A DNA stretch of 64,000 nt from a bacterium (Candidatus Blackallbacteria) CG13_big_fil_rev_8_21_14_2_50_49_14 (GTDB taxonomy: Bacteria > Cyanobacteriota > Sericytochromatia > UBA7694): positions 1-64,000 of the forward strand of contig PFGG01000021.1 in NCBI GenBank assembly GCA_002783405.1, given 5' to 3'. The notes under the pieces were generated by a model. It was not told the DNA's origin. It saw only the letters and a list, made by a program, of their open reading frames with translations, and did no database searches. The translations under genes were made by a program, and so were the position numbers. Each line of letters opens with the position of its first letter. Within the stretch, counting starts at the first letter, position 1. Positions 52,929-60,829 of this stretch are shown here, piece by piece.

Positions 52929-53289
52929 GGCTCCAGAGCTCTTCCAGATTATAAAATACGCGTTGGCTTTCCTGCATAACATGCACGACCATGAAACCAA
53001 GGTCAATTAAGATCCAAGAGCCTTCGCTTTTGCCTTCATTGCTGTAAACATGTAAATTTTGTTCTTTGGCATATTGATCTACGGTACCAGCCAAAGCCTG
53101 GCAATGGGTGCGGGAGTTTGCACCAGCGACCAGAAAATAATCTGCGACTGAGGATTTTTCTCTTAAATCGAGAGTGGCCAAATCCAGGGCCTTTTTTTCT
53201 TCGAGTAATTCCTGAATGGCCTTTAAGTGTAGGGCAACATCACTGTCGGTCAGCAGGTTTTGCGGTGCTTGTATTTGGTTTTCAGACAT
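52909..53289 (-). CDS. rsfS: Ribosomal silencing factor RsfS
   Basis: A 126-residue protein that binds L14 and blocks subunit joining in slow growth. The family core is visible: EEKKALDLATLDLREKSSVADYFLVAGANSRTHCQALAGTV and GKSEGSWILIDLGFMVVHVMQESQRVFYNLEELW. An N-terminal extension of about 20 residues precedes it. It has a good promoter upstream and overlaps the pilin-like gene by 20 nt. Usually this gene lies by nadD; here it does not. Confidence 0.94.
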   Translation of the reverse strand: MSENQIQAPQNLLTDSDVALHLKAIQELLEEKKALDLATLDLREKSSVADYFLVAGANSRTHCQALAGTVDQYAKEQNLHVYSNEGKSEGSWILIDLGFMVVHVMQESQRVFYNLEELWSHATQKT

Positions 53290-53393
53290 TCTTTTAATTT
53301 CACGTTTTTAAATTTGGTTCAAGCCTTTGAGCGGTTTGAACACTGCTTTTTTCGAGGAACCTTGCATGATTTCAGGTTCTTGACAATAGGGCC

Positions 53394-53421
53394 ATTATAT
53401 CACAGCCATCTGGGGAGTTAA
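53394..53421 (-). promoter_or_regulatory. Extended -10 promoter for rsfS
   Basis: On the minus strand a perfect TATAAT (53394-53399) with an extended TGn, a 16-nt spacer and TTAACT (53416-53421). It is about 105 nt ahead of the rsfS start and likely drives rsfS, the pilin-like gene and the HAMP gene. Confidence 0.65.
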
Positions 53422-53431
53422 GCCCTCGGCT

Positions 53432-54289
53432 CTATGCGTTTTTTTTCTGGTAATGCACTTGAAACTGGATTTGGCGTGTTTGAATTTGATAGGACAATCC
53501 CTTGAACCAGCTTTTCAGCAGGGGGTGAAGGGGCAGCAGCTGATCGGCATGAAACCAGCGAAAGGGCTGTTTGTTTTCGAGCACCAGATCCTTTTCTAGG
53601 GCCCAACTGGCCGCCTGCAATCCCAAGGGGTTGACCAGATCGCGCTGCATGGCGAGCAGGCGGCCTTCATGGGCAGGATCGAGAAAATGAAAGGCCTGTT
53701 TGTACATGATCGCGTTGTGTAGCCAAGCAGGCTGAGTTAAAACCCCATCCAAACCGAGTCTTTCTGCGGAGATCTGGATCAGGGCCATGACGAATTTTCC
53801 CATGCCGAGACCCGGGTGGGTTTGACCTGGCAGGGGCCGTTTCTGCTGGCTGAAGGAAGCCTGCGGATTCTGTAAGCAGACCCATTCAACCGCGAGAAAC
53901 TGAAAGGCGTGTCCCGCCAGGCTGGGGCAAAGGCGATCATCAAAATTGAATTTCCGGCGTTTCATGACCACTTCGTGCAAGAGGCGTTCTTCTGAAATTT
54001 CTCCGGCGTAAAGGGCCAGACGGTGCTGGTAGGGATCTTCGGTATCCAGTTGCATGCGAATATCGCTGAATCCCCGTTTTTCCAGTTCCCTGTAAATGCC
54101 ATATTCGTGCAGGGCATAGTCGAGACCTTCGGGGGAATAATAGGCCAAAAAATAGGGCTGACCGCGCTTTTCAGGGGGGATATTCAGACTTTCAAGATCA
54201 TCCAGGCGCAAGAGACTGTCTTCGGCGTAGTGCAAGCGGTATTCAGATAGGCGTCGGGCAATGGCCCGCTGGCGTTGGATAAAAGACAT
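53432..54289 (-). CDS. Protein of unknown function
   Basis: A 285-residue soluble protein with mixed alpha/beta character. Segments such as YFLAYYSPEGLDYALHEYGIYRELEKRGFSDIRMQLD and THPGLGMGKFVMALIQISAERLGLDGVL look well ordered, but I recognise no family or active-site motif. The charged MKRRKFNFDDRLCPSLAGHAFQFLAVEWV is distinctive. It stands alone between the rsfS promoter region and the acyl-CoA dehydrogenase terminator. A distant acyltransferase-like fold is possible, but I have no firm basis for that. Confidence 0.55.
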   Translation of the reverse strand: MSFIQRQRAIARRLSEYRLHYAEDSLLRLDDLESLNIPPEKRGQPYFLAYYSPEGLDYALHEYGIYRELEKRGFSDIRMQLDTEDPYQHRLALYAGEISEERLLHEVVMKRRKFNFDDRLCPSLAGHAFQFLAVEWVCLQNPQASFSQQKRPLPGQTHPGLGMGKFVMALIQISAERLGLDGVLTQPAWLHNAIMYKQAFHFLDPAHEGRLLAMQRDLVNPLGLQAASWALEKDLVLENKQPFRWFHADQLLPLHPLLKSWFKGLSYQIQTRQIQFQVHYQKKNA

Positions 54290-54370
54290 GTATTAGGAAA
54301 CCGATTGAATTTTAATCCTCAAGCATGAGGTCTGCTTTTCAGCTTAGCGTATCCCTCTCCCTTTCAACAA

Positions 54371-54411
54371 ATTCAGGGTTTCAGTGAATCTTCTTCACTG
54401 AAACCCTGAAT
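54371..54411 (-). terminator. Hairpin terminator after acyl-CoA dehydrogenase
   Basis: A perfect 18-bp stem (54371-54388 with 54394-54411) with a 5-nt loop, 15 bp after the acyl-CoA dehydrogenase stop. The T run on the minus strand is weak (AATTTGTTG), so it may act as a transcript-end stabiliser as much as a terminator. Confidence 0.65.
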
Positions 54412-54425
54412 GTCTGCTTTTTAAC

Positions 54426-56162
54426 TTAAGAAGCGCTGGTTGCCATTTCTTTGCGCTTGGGCATGTCTTCAAAGGTGCCCAGATCAAAGATTTTGGGTTG
54501 GAAACCCCCGTCTTCGTAGAGGGTATCGGCCAGGCGGGTCAGATAGGGATCGTGGTTCAAATCAAACTGATCCATATTGCGTTCAATCCGTTCAAAGGCC
54601 ATCCGGCAGAAGGAGCGGGTCAGATAGAGTTCGGTTTTGGCTTCTTCTTTGGTCTTGCCCATCTCCAGCAGAGCCGAAGTGCGTGAGAGCATGGCGGCCA
54701 TGACGTAAAGATCAATCACGCTGTCGGCAATGCGCTTTTGGTGAAGTTGCAGCATGATCACGTCTTTTTTATAGATCCGCAGCAATTGCATGGCGTAGGC
54801 ACTGAGCTTGTCGACACCTTTGCAGAAGAGTTGGGATTCTTTCTGCAGCAGGCTGTGCGCCTTGGTCATGCGGGCGGGGGTCAAGGTTTTTTGTGCATAG
54901 CCTCGCAACCCAGCTTTTTTCAGGAATTTGCCCAGAGATTTCAAGCCTTCAAGTGAAATCATGGCGCGTGAAATTTCACTGGTGCCTTCAATGATCAGGC
55001 CCAGACGGGCATCGCGCATAAAGCGCTCAATCGGCAGTTCGCGGATATAGCCCATGCCGCCATGAATCTGCATGGCTTCGTCGCAGATTTTCCAAAGCGA
55101 TTCGGTGCTGAAGACTTTGGCAACAGCGGCTTCAATCGCGTAATCTTCCATGCCATTGTCGACCAGACCGGCGGTCAGATAGCCGACGCACTGCATGCCA
55201 TAGGCCAGCATCGACATATTGGCGATTTTTTCTTTGATCAGGTCAAACTGGCCGATATGTTTGCCGAACTGCTTGCGCTCATTGGCGTATTTGACGCTCA
55301 TATCAATCAAGTGCTTGGCCACGCCAAAAGAGGCTGTAGAGGTGCTTAAACGGCCATTGTTGAGAATTTCCATGGCAACTTTGAAGCCTTTACCCACTTC
55401 ACCGAGCACGTTTTCCACAGGCACTTTGACATTTTCAAAGAAGACCATGGTGGTGGAAGAACCCTTCCAGCCCATTTTCTGTTCTTCGGGGCCACTGCTG
55501 ACACCGCCCAGATCACGGGTCACCATAAAGGCTGTGATTTTGTCCTGTTTCAGTCCGCCTTCTTCAACGGAGGTCTGGGCAAAAACCGTATAGAAATCGG
55601 CAAAACCACCGTTGGTGATAAATTGCTTTTCACCGTTGAGAATAAAATGACTGCCGTCTTCACTTAAAACGGCACGGGTGCGGATACTGGCGGCATCGGA
55701 ACCGGAATTGGGTTCGGTCAGACAGAAGGCCGCAATCATTTCTCCGCTGGCCAGTTTGGGCAGATATTTCTTTTTCTGGGTTTCATTTCCAGCCAAGAGC
55801 AGGCCCTTCATGCCGATGCTTTGATGCCCCCCCACTGTGGCGGCTACGGCACTGCCTAAAACAGCCAGATCTTCAAGTACACGGGCATAGCCAGAAATAC
55901 TCAGGCCAATGCCTTCATGCTCTTCTGGAATAATCAGGCCAAAAAGACCCAATTCTTTCATTTCTTCAAGCACTTCAGCTGGCAGTTTTTCGTCTTTGTC
56001 GATTTTATCGGGATTGATGCCTTTGCCAAAAGCTTTGATACTGGCGGAAATCATTTCAATGGTTTCCTGTTCTTCGGCCTTCATGCGTGGAAAAGGAAAG
56101 ATAATTTCATCCAGCACATCGCCCATGAACAAATTACGGAGAAAGCCATTTTTGTCAGACAT
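54426..56162 (-). CDS. Acyl-CoA dehydrogenase with C-terminal extension
   Basis: A 578-residue FAD enzyme that oxidises acyl-CoA to trans-2-enoyl-CoA. Core motifs are AFCLTEPNSGSDAASIRT (FAD and substrate), MGWKGSSTTMVFFENVKVP, QIHGGMGYIRELPIERFMRDARL and the catalytic-region EGTSEISRAM. A helical extension of about 170 residues follows, as in VLCAD/ACAD9-like or DUF5915-type long forms. No enoyl-CoA hydratase or thiolase is adjacent, and no ETF gene is near. Start MSDKNGF follows a ribosome-binding region with GAAAGGG. Confidence 0.93.
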   Translation of the reverse strand: MSDKNGFLRNLFMGDVLDEIIFPFPRMKAEEQETIEMISASIKAFGKGINPDKIDKDEKLPAEVLEEMKELGLFGLIIPEEHEGIGLSISGYARVLEDLAVLGSAVAATVGGHQSIGMKGLLLAGNETQKKKYLPKLASGEMIAAFCLTEPNSGSDAASIRTRAVLSEDGSHFILNGEKQFITNGGFADFYTVFAQTSVEEGGLKQDKITAFMVTRDLGGVSSGPEEQKMGWKGSSTTMVFFENVKVPVENVLGEVGKGFKVAMEILNNGRLSTSTASFGVAKHLIDMSVKYANERKQFGKHIGQFDLIKEKIANMSMLAYGMQCVGYLTAGLVDNGMEDYAIEAAVAKVFSTESLWKICDEAMQIHGGMGYIRELPIERFMRDARLGLIIEGTSEISRAMISLEGLKSLGKFLKKAGLRGYAQKTLTPARMTKAHSLLQKESQLFCKGVDKLSAYAMQLLRIYKKDVIMLQLHQKRIADSVIDLYVMAAMLSRTSALLEMGKTKEEAKTELYLTRSFCRMAFERIERNMDQFDLNHDPYLTRLADTLYEDGGFQPKIFDLGTFEDMPKRKEMATSAS

Positions 56163-56381
56163 TGAAAATACCCTTTCAGATTAAGGTTGCGAGCCGGTGC
56201 TTAAACTTAAGAAAATAAAGGACAGAAATACATTTGTATGCACCGCGTCAATTATAAGCATAGCCAAGGATCCGCTCCTGCGTCAAGGCAAAATAAAGGA
56301 TTCTGTTTTGAAGCTTTGACTGGCTGGTTTAGGTTTTGCGACGTATGCTGGAGCATTACCCCCTTTGAGGAAAGAAAATTC

Positions 56382-56762
56382 ATGCAACCCTTATTTGTTC
56401 TGTATGTGGCCGATCAAGTGAAAAGCGCTGGTTTTTACCGGGTGGTTCTGGATTTGGAACCGTGTTTGGATGTGCCGGGAATGACCCAATTTGAACTCCA
56501 TCAGGGCAGTCTTTTGGGACTGATGCCTGAAACTGGAATTCAACGGCTTTTAGGGGATCAAATTCCTGATTTGTCTTTGTTCAGGGGAGTGCCTCGGGCA
56601 GAACTGTATCTGAGAGTTGCCGAACCTCAGCGATATCATGCCCGGGTGCTTGCCCAGGGGGGGAAAGAGCTAAGCCCTCTGCAAAAGCGTGGCTGGGGAG
56701 ACCTGGCTGCCTATAGTCAGGATTTGGATGGACATGTTCTGGCGTTTGCACGGTCTGTTTAA
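56382..56762 (+). CDS. VOC-family protein (glyoxalase/bleomycin-resistance fold)
   Basis: A 126-residue protein with one vicinal-oxygen-chelate fold: QPLFVLYVADQVKSAGFYRVVLDLEP, then AELYLRVAEPQRYHARVLAQGGKEL and RGWGDLAAYSQDLDGHVLAFAR. The usual metal-binding glutamate near the end of the second half is replaced by an AFAR ending, so metal binding is unclear. GAGG is 11 nt before the ATG at 56382. It may bind or break down a small toxic compound; no substrate is indicated. Confidence 0.75.
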   Translation: MQPLFVLYVADQVKSAGFYRVVLDLEPCLDVPGMTQFELHQGSLLGLMPETGIQRLLGDQIPDLSLFRGVPRAELYLRVAEPQRYHARVLAQGGKELSPLQKRGWGDLAAYSQDLDGHVLAFARSV

Positions 56763-56846
56763 GAGTTGTGATCTCTGTACCCTTTGTGGTTTATTGAGTA
56801 GCGATCCCCTTGATTGAAAACCTATACTTTTCAGGACGTTTTAGAC

Positions 56847-58997
56847 ATGCAAACACCTCTTTTCCTGAATTCATTCAAACACCGCTTTCAGGTGTTTACC
56901 TGCACACTAATTACAGGAGCTCTGACAATGACCTTTTCCCTTCCTTCTGTACAGGCCGCCGCTCCTCCCCAGGCCCCTGTACACCCTCAAAAACTTGAAA
57001 AACATGGCGATGTCCGGGTGGATAATTATTATTGGTTACGCAATTATCCCCAAGACCCCGCCGTTTTGAAATACCTTCAGGCTGAAAATGCCTATACCGA
57101 TGCCATGATGGCGGATACCGAGGCGCTTCAAGATAAGCTTTACTTGGAAATGGTGGGGCATATGGTCGAAAAAGACCGGAGTGTTCCCCACCAAAAGGGC
57201 GATTATTTTTACTATTCGCGGATTGACCCCGGTCAGAATTATCAGGTGTATTGCCGCCGCAAGGGCAGCATGCAAGGCCCTGAAGAAGTGCTGCTCGATC
57301 TGAATCTCGAAGCTACGGATCAGGACTTTATGGATCTGGGCATTTATGAAGTCAGCCCCGATCAACGCTATTTGGCCTATTCACTGGATACCACCGGTGC
57401 TGAATCTTTTACCCTACATATCAAGGATTTGCAGACCGGCCAGGTTTTATCGGAGCAAATCCCCCAGACCTATTACGCCGTTGAATGGGCTGCCGATAGC
57501 AAAACCCTGTTTTATAACGTGATTGACTCAGCCAATCGCCCCTACCGTTTGTATCGGCATACGGTTGGCAGTGAGCCGAATAAAGATCTGCTGGTCTTTG
57601 AAGAGCCTGATGAACGCTATAACGTAGAAATAAAAAAAACAGCCAGTGGCAAATATCTGATTCTGCAGATTGAAAGCCTGACCACGACTGAGTGTCTCTA
57701 CCTGCCTGCCGATCAGCCCACGGCTGCCCCCGTGATGATTCAGGCCCGGCGAGAAGGAATCGAATACCATGTTCAGGACAGCGGCTCCCGTTTTTTGATC
57801 CATACCAATGATGGGGCTCTGAATTTTACGCTTAAGCAGGCCCCAATTCAAAGCCCCGATGCCAGCCACTGGCAGTCGTTGGTGGTTGAACGGCCCGACG
57901 CCAAATTGGAGCACCTCAAGGTTTTTGATCAGTGGCTGGCCATGATTTACCGCACCGATGCCCGCCAGGAAGTGCGCGTTCAGCATTTGATCACGGGCAA
58001 AACAGCCACTGTCGATTTTCCTGAACAGAATTTTTCAGTTTGGCCCAGCACCGATCAGGATTTCGCCAAAAATATTCTGCGGGTGAGCTATTCTTCGATG
58101 TTGACCCCCAAGTCAGTCTTTGACGTGCATCTTGAGAACCAAAGCCTTGAATTGCGCAAACAGACGTCTGTGCCCGGTTATGAACCCACCCGCTATGTCA
58201 CTGAACGGATTTATGCCACCGCGCCCGATGGGGTCAAGGTGCCTGTCTCTTTGATCTATAAAAGAGGGCTGAAAAAGCAGGGCAAGAATCCCGCCCTGCT
58301 CTATAGCTATGGGGCCTATGGTTCCAGCACGGATACGGATTTTGATTCGGATCGGATTTCACTGCTGGAACGTGGCTTTGTTTTTGCGCTGGCGCATATC
58401 CGGGGTGGAGAAGACATGGGCCGCAAATGGTATTTGGAGGGCAAACTGCAAAAGAAACGCAATACCTTTAGCGATTTTGTTGCCAGTGCTGAGGCTTTGA
58501 TTCAGGGGGGCTTTACCTCTCCCCAGCAGTTGGTGATTGAAGGGGGCAGTGCCGGGGGGCTCTTGATGGGCGCGGTCACCAATCTGCGCCCAGATTTGTT
58601 CAAGGGCGTGATTGCCGATGTGCCCTTTGTTGATGCCCTGACCACCATGCTTGATCCCGGCTTGCCCTTGACGGTGATTGAATACGATGAGTGGGGCAAC
58701 CCCAATAAAAAACCGGATTATGACTATATCAAATCCTATTCCCCCTATGATAATCTGGCCGCCAAAGCCTATCCCAATATGCTGGTGCTGGCGGGTTTAA
58801 ATGATCCCCGCGTCAAGTATTGGGAGCCCGCCAAATATGTTGCCAAAATGCGGGCCTTGAAAACTGATCAGAATCTTCTGATGCTGCAGACCCATATGAG
58901 TGCCGGTCATGGGGGCGCTTCAGGCCGCTATGATTTTCTCAAGGAAGTGGCTTTTAAATACGCCTTCTTCTGCAAAGTTTTGGGCATTCAGCATTAA
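56847..58997 (+). CDS. Exported prolyl oligopeptidase (S9A)
   Basis: A 716-residue serine peptidase with an N-terminal signal (about 1-36, cleavage near VQA), a seven-bladed propeller (about 60-420) and a C-terminal hydrolase domain. The catalytic triad is S568 in EGGSAGGLLMG, D653 in LNDPRVKYWEP and H688 in SAGHGGASGRYD. The ALAHIRGGEDMGRKWYLEGKLQKKRNTFSDF block marks the oligopeptidase B/prolyl oligopeptidase group. It should cut short peptides in the periplasm. The ATG at 56847 with AGGAC 9 nt upstream is preferred over TTG 56814. Confidence 0.92.
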   Translation: MQTPLFLNSFKHRFQVFTCTLITGALTMTFSLPSVQAAAPPQAPVHPQKLEKHGDVRVDNYYWLRNYPQDPAVLKYLQAENAYTDAMMADTEALQDKLYLEMVGHMVEKDRSVPHQKGDYFYYSRIDPGQNYQVYCRRKGSMQGPEEVLLDLNLEATDQDFMDLGIYEVSPDQRYLAYSLDTTGAESFTLHIKDLQTGQVLSEQIPQTYYAVEWAADSKTLFYNVIDSANRPYRLYRHTVGSEPNKDLLVFEEPDERYNVEIKKTASGKYLILQIESLTTTECLYLPADQPTAAPVMIQARREGIEYHVQDSGSRFLIHTNDGALNFTLKQAPIQSPDASHWQSLVVERPDAKLEHLKVFDQWLAMIYRTDARQEVRVQHLITGKTATVDFPEQNFSVWPSTDQDFAKNILRVSYSSMLTPKSVFDVHLENQSLELRKQTSVPGYEPTRYVTERIYATAPDGVKVPVSLIYKRGLKKQGKNPALLYSYGAYGSSTDTDFDSDRISLLERGFVFALAHIRGGEDMGRKWYLEGKLQKKRNTFSDFVASAEALIQGGFTSPQQLVIEGGSAGGLLMGAVTNLRPDLFKGVIADVPFVDALTTMLDPGLPLTVIEYDEWGNPNKKPDYDYIKSYSPYDNLAAKAYPNMLVLAGLNDPRVKYWEPAKYVAKMRALKTDQNLLMLQTHMSAGHGGASGRYDFLKEVAFKYAFFCKVLGIQH

Positions 58998-59000
58998 GCC

Positions 59001-59813
59001 ATGAGCGCCCCGATCCGCTTCAGTGATTCTGAGCAGCAGGCCGGGGCGCCTTTTCGTGCCCATACTGAACAGATGGTCAATGCCATGAACACTTGTGGCT
59101 GCGTGGTTTTAGAGAATTTTCTCCCCCGTGGTTTCGTGGATAAGCTGGCGAATGCTTTTTTTGAGCGGATCGCGGGTTGGGATGAAACCACCCTGATTCA
59201 AAAGGGCAAACCGGTCGGCGAGCGCCGTTTCATGTACCTTCAACCCTTGGCAGGGCCGTTTGCCGAACCCCGGCTGTATGCCAATGCTCTGGTTCTGCCG
59301 GCACTTCAAGCCCTTTTGGGGGAGCACTGTGTGATCAGCACGCTCAGTATTGTCATGGCCCTGCCTGGAGCGGGAGCCCAGCGCATGCACCGCGACAATG
59401 CCCTGCCCTTTGGCGAAGATCCGCTTTCAGGACAAGTGCCTCCTCTGGCGATCAATCTTGCGATTCCCCTGGTGGATTTGAATGAAACCACGGGAGCGAC
59501 TGCGCAGCATTTGGGGTCTCACCGTAAAATCCGTCCCTCTTCAACCTTTGGCTTTGAAGATGCGCCCGTGGCGTATCTGCGCAAAGGTGATGCCTATTTA
59601 ATGGATTACCGTCTGGTGCATGCGGGAACTCCCAATCGGGGAACCCTGCCCCGCCCGATCATTTATTTGATCTATGCCCGCCATTGGTATCTCGATGCCG
59701 AAAACCACCTCGATCAAAAGCAAAACTATCTGCTGGTTCCCGACAGCACCCTTCAGAAAGCCACCCCTGAACAGGCCCATCTGCTCAGCCGGGCCAGGCT
59801 ACGCCAGCCTTAA
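59001..59813 (+). CDS. Phytanoyl-CoA dioxygenase family protein
   Basis: A 270-residue Fe(II)/2-oxoglutarate oxygenase (PhyH family). The iron-binding facial triad is H130-x-D132 in QRMHRDNALPF and H207 in LVHAGTPNRG, with R218 as the likely 2-oxoglutarate ligand. It starts 3 nt after the oligopeptidase stop and is followed 22 nt later by a glycosyltransferase, so the three may be one transcript. PhyH enzymes hydroxylate very diverse substrates; this one may act in secondary metabolism or on an envelope compound. Confidence 0.87.
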   Translation: MSAPIRFSDSEQQAGAPFRAHTEQMVNAMNTCGCVVLENFLPRGFVDKLANAFFERIAGWDETTLIQKGKPVGERRFMYLQPLAGPFAEPRLYANALVLPALQALLGEHCVISTLSIVMALPGAGAQRMHRDNALPFGEDPLSGQVPPLAINLAIPLVDLNETTGATAQHLGSHRKIRPSSTFGFEDAPVAYLRKGDAYLMDYRLVHAGTPNRGTLPRPIIYLIYARHWYLDAENHLDQKQNYLLVPDSTLQKATPEQAHLLSRARLRQP

Positions 59814-59835
59814 TTTCGCCCAGAAAGAAGTTCTT

Positions 59836-60732
59836 ATGCCTTTGCCTGTGCTCTCTGTGATTATCTCGACCTCTGCCGGGCGACAGGACCATCTTGACCA
59901 TTGTCTTCAAGCTTTGGCGCGGCAAACCCTTCAGAATTTTGAAGTTCTGGTGATGGACGATGGTTCTGAAGGCATGGCGACAAGGCTGAAAGCCTTTGAA
60001 GGGCTTTGGCCCCGCCTGGAATACCATCGCCGTGCTGTGGACTATAATCTTTCCCGTTCCCGCAATCGGGGAGCCGCTCTGGCCCAAGCCGATACCCTGG
60101 TCTTTGTGAATGGCGATGTGCTTTTAAACCCCCATGCGCTTGAAAACTATGCCCTCACACTTGAGCGTTTGCCCGAGGCGCTTTGCTGGGGATACGTGGG
60201 TTGCCGCAAAAGCGTGAGCGCAGCTTCACTTTGGTTTGAAGGGGTGGAGGTCAATTGGCTCGATTTTCGCTTTTTTCCGCTTTCTGAGAGCGAACTCTAT
60301 CTGAACCCCGGTTTGAAATATGCGCCCCATACCTTGGCCAGTGGCCATCATTTTGCACTCCGACGTTCGAGTTGGCAGACTTTGGGCCCTTTAGACGAAA
60401 GTTTTCAGTTTTGGGGCGAAGAAGATGTCGAATACGCCCTGCGCGGATTGTTGGCCCAGAGGCCGATGGTATTTTTGGGCGATGCCTGGGCTGAGCATCA
60501 GGTACACGCCTATGGCGAAGTTTTTCATGTGCAGGCTCCCCAGGCGCTTGAGCAAAAAATCAATAAAATTATTGCCATGGAAAATCGCTTAAATCAAGCT
60601 CAAAAATCAATGAATGACCTGATTTATATCATTTTTGAACGTGAGCAGGCTGGCTTTTACAAGAGCCTGCAAAGCCATTATCTGTGGCAGAATCCCGATG
60701 CGATCATCCGTGAGATGGGGAAAATGCCTTAA
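59836..60732 (+). CDS. Family 2 glycosyltransferase
   Basis: A 298-residue GT-A enzyme: SVIISTSAGRQDHL, VMDDGSEG, LSRSRNRGAALAQ, the metal-binding FVNGDV (DxD equivalent) and the C-terminal WGEEDVEYALRGLL. A helical tail follows (about 245-298, with MENRLNQAQKSMNDLIYIIFE). It is paralogous to the enzyme at 24640-25461. The ATG at 59836 is 22 nt after the PhyH stop. The acceptor is unknown. Confidence 0.87.
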   Translation: MPLPVLSVIISTSAGRQDHLDHCLQALARQTLQNFEVLVMDDGSEGMATRLKAFEGLWPRLEYHRRAVDYNLSRSRNRGAALAQADTLVFVNGDVLLNPHALENYALTLERLPEALCWGYVGCRKSVSAASLWFEGVEVNWLDFRFFPLSESELYLNPGLKYAPHTLASGHHFALRRSSWQTLGPLDESFQFWGEEDVEYALRGLLAQRPMVFLGDAWAEHQVHAYGEVFHVQAPQALEQKINKIIAMENRLNQAQKSMNDLIYIIFEREQAGFYKSLQSHYLWQNPDAIIREMGKMP

Positions 60733-60829
60733 TATTACTTAATGAACGCCTGGATCTAAAAACTTGTCGCTATCCTCCGACGTATGGTCAACTGATATAC
60801 ACATTCTGCCCCTTTTTCGGAGTTTTTTA

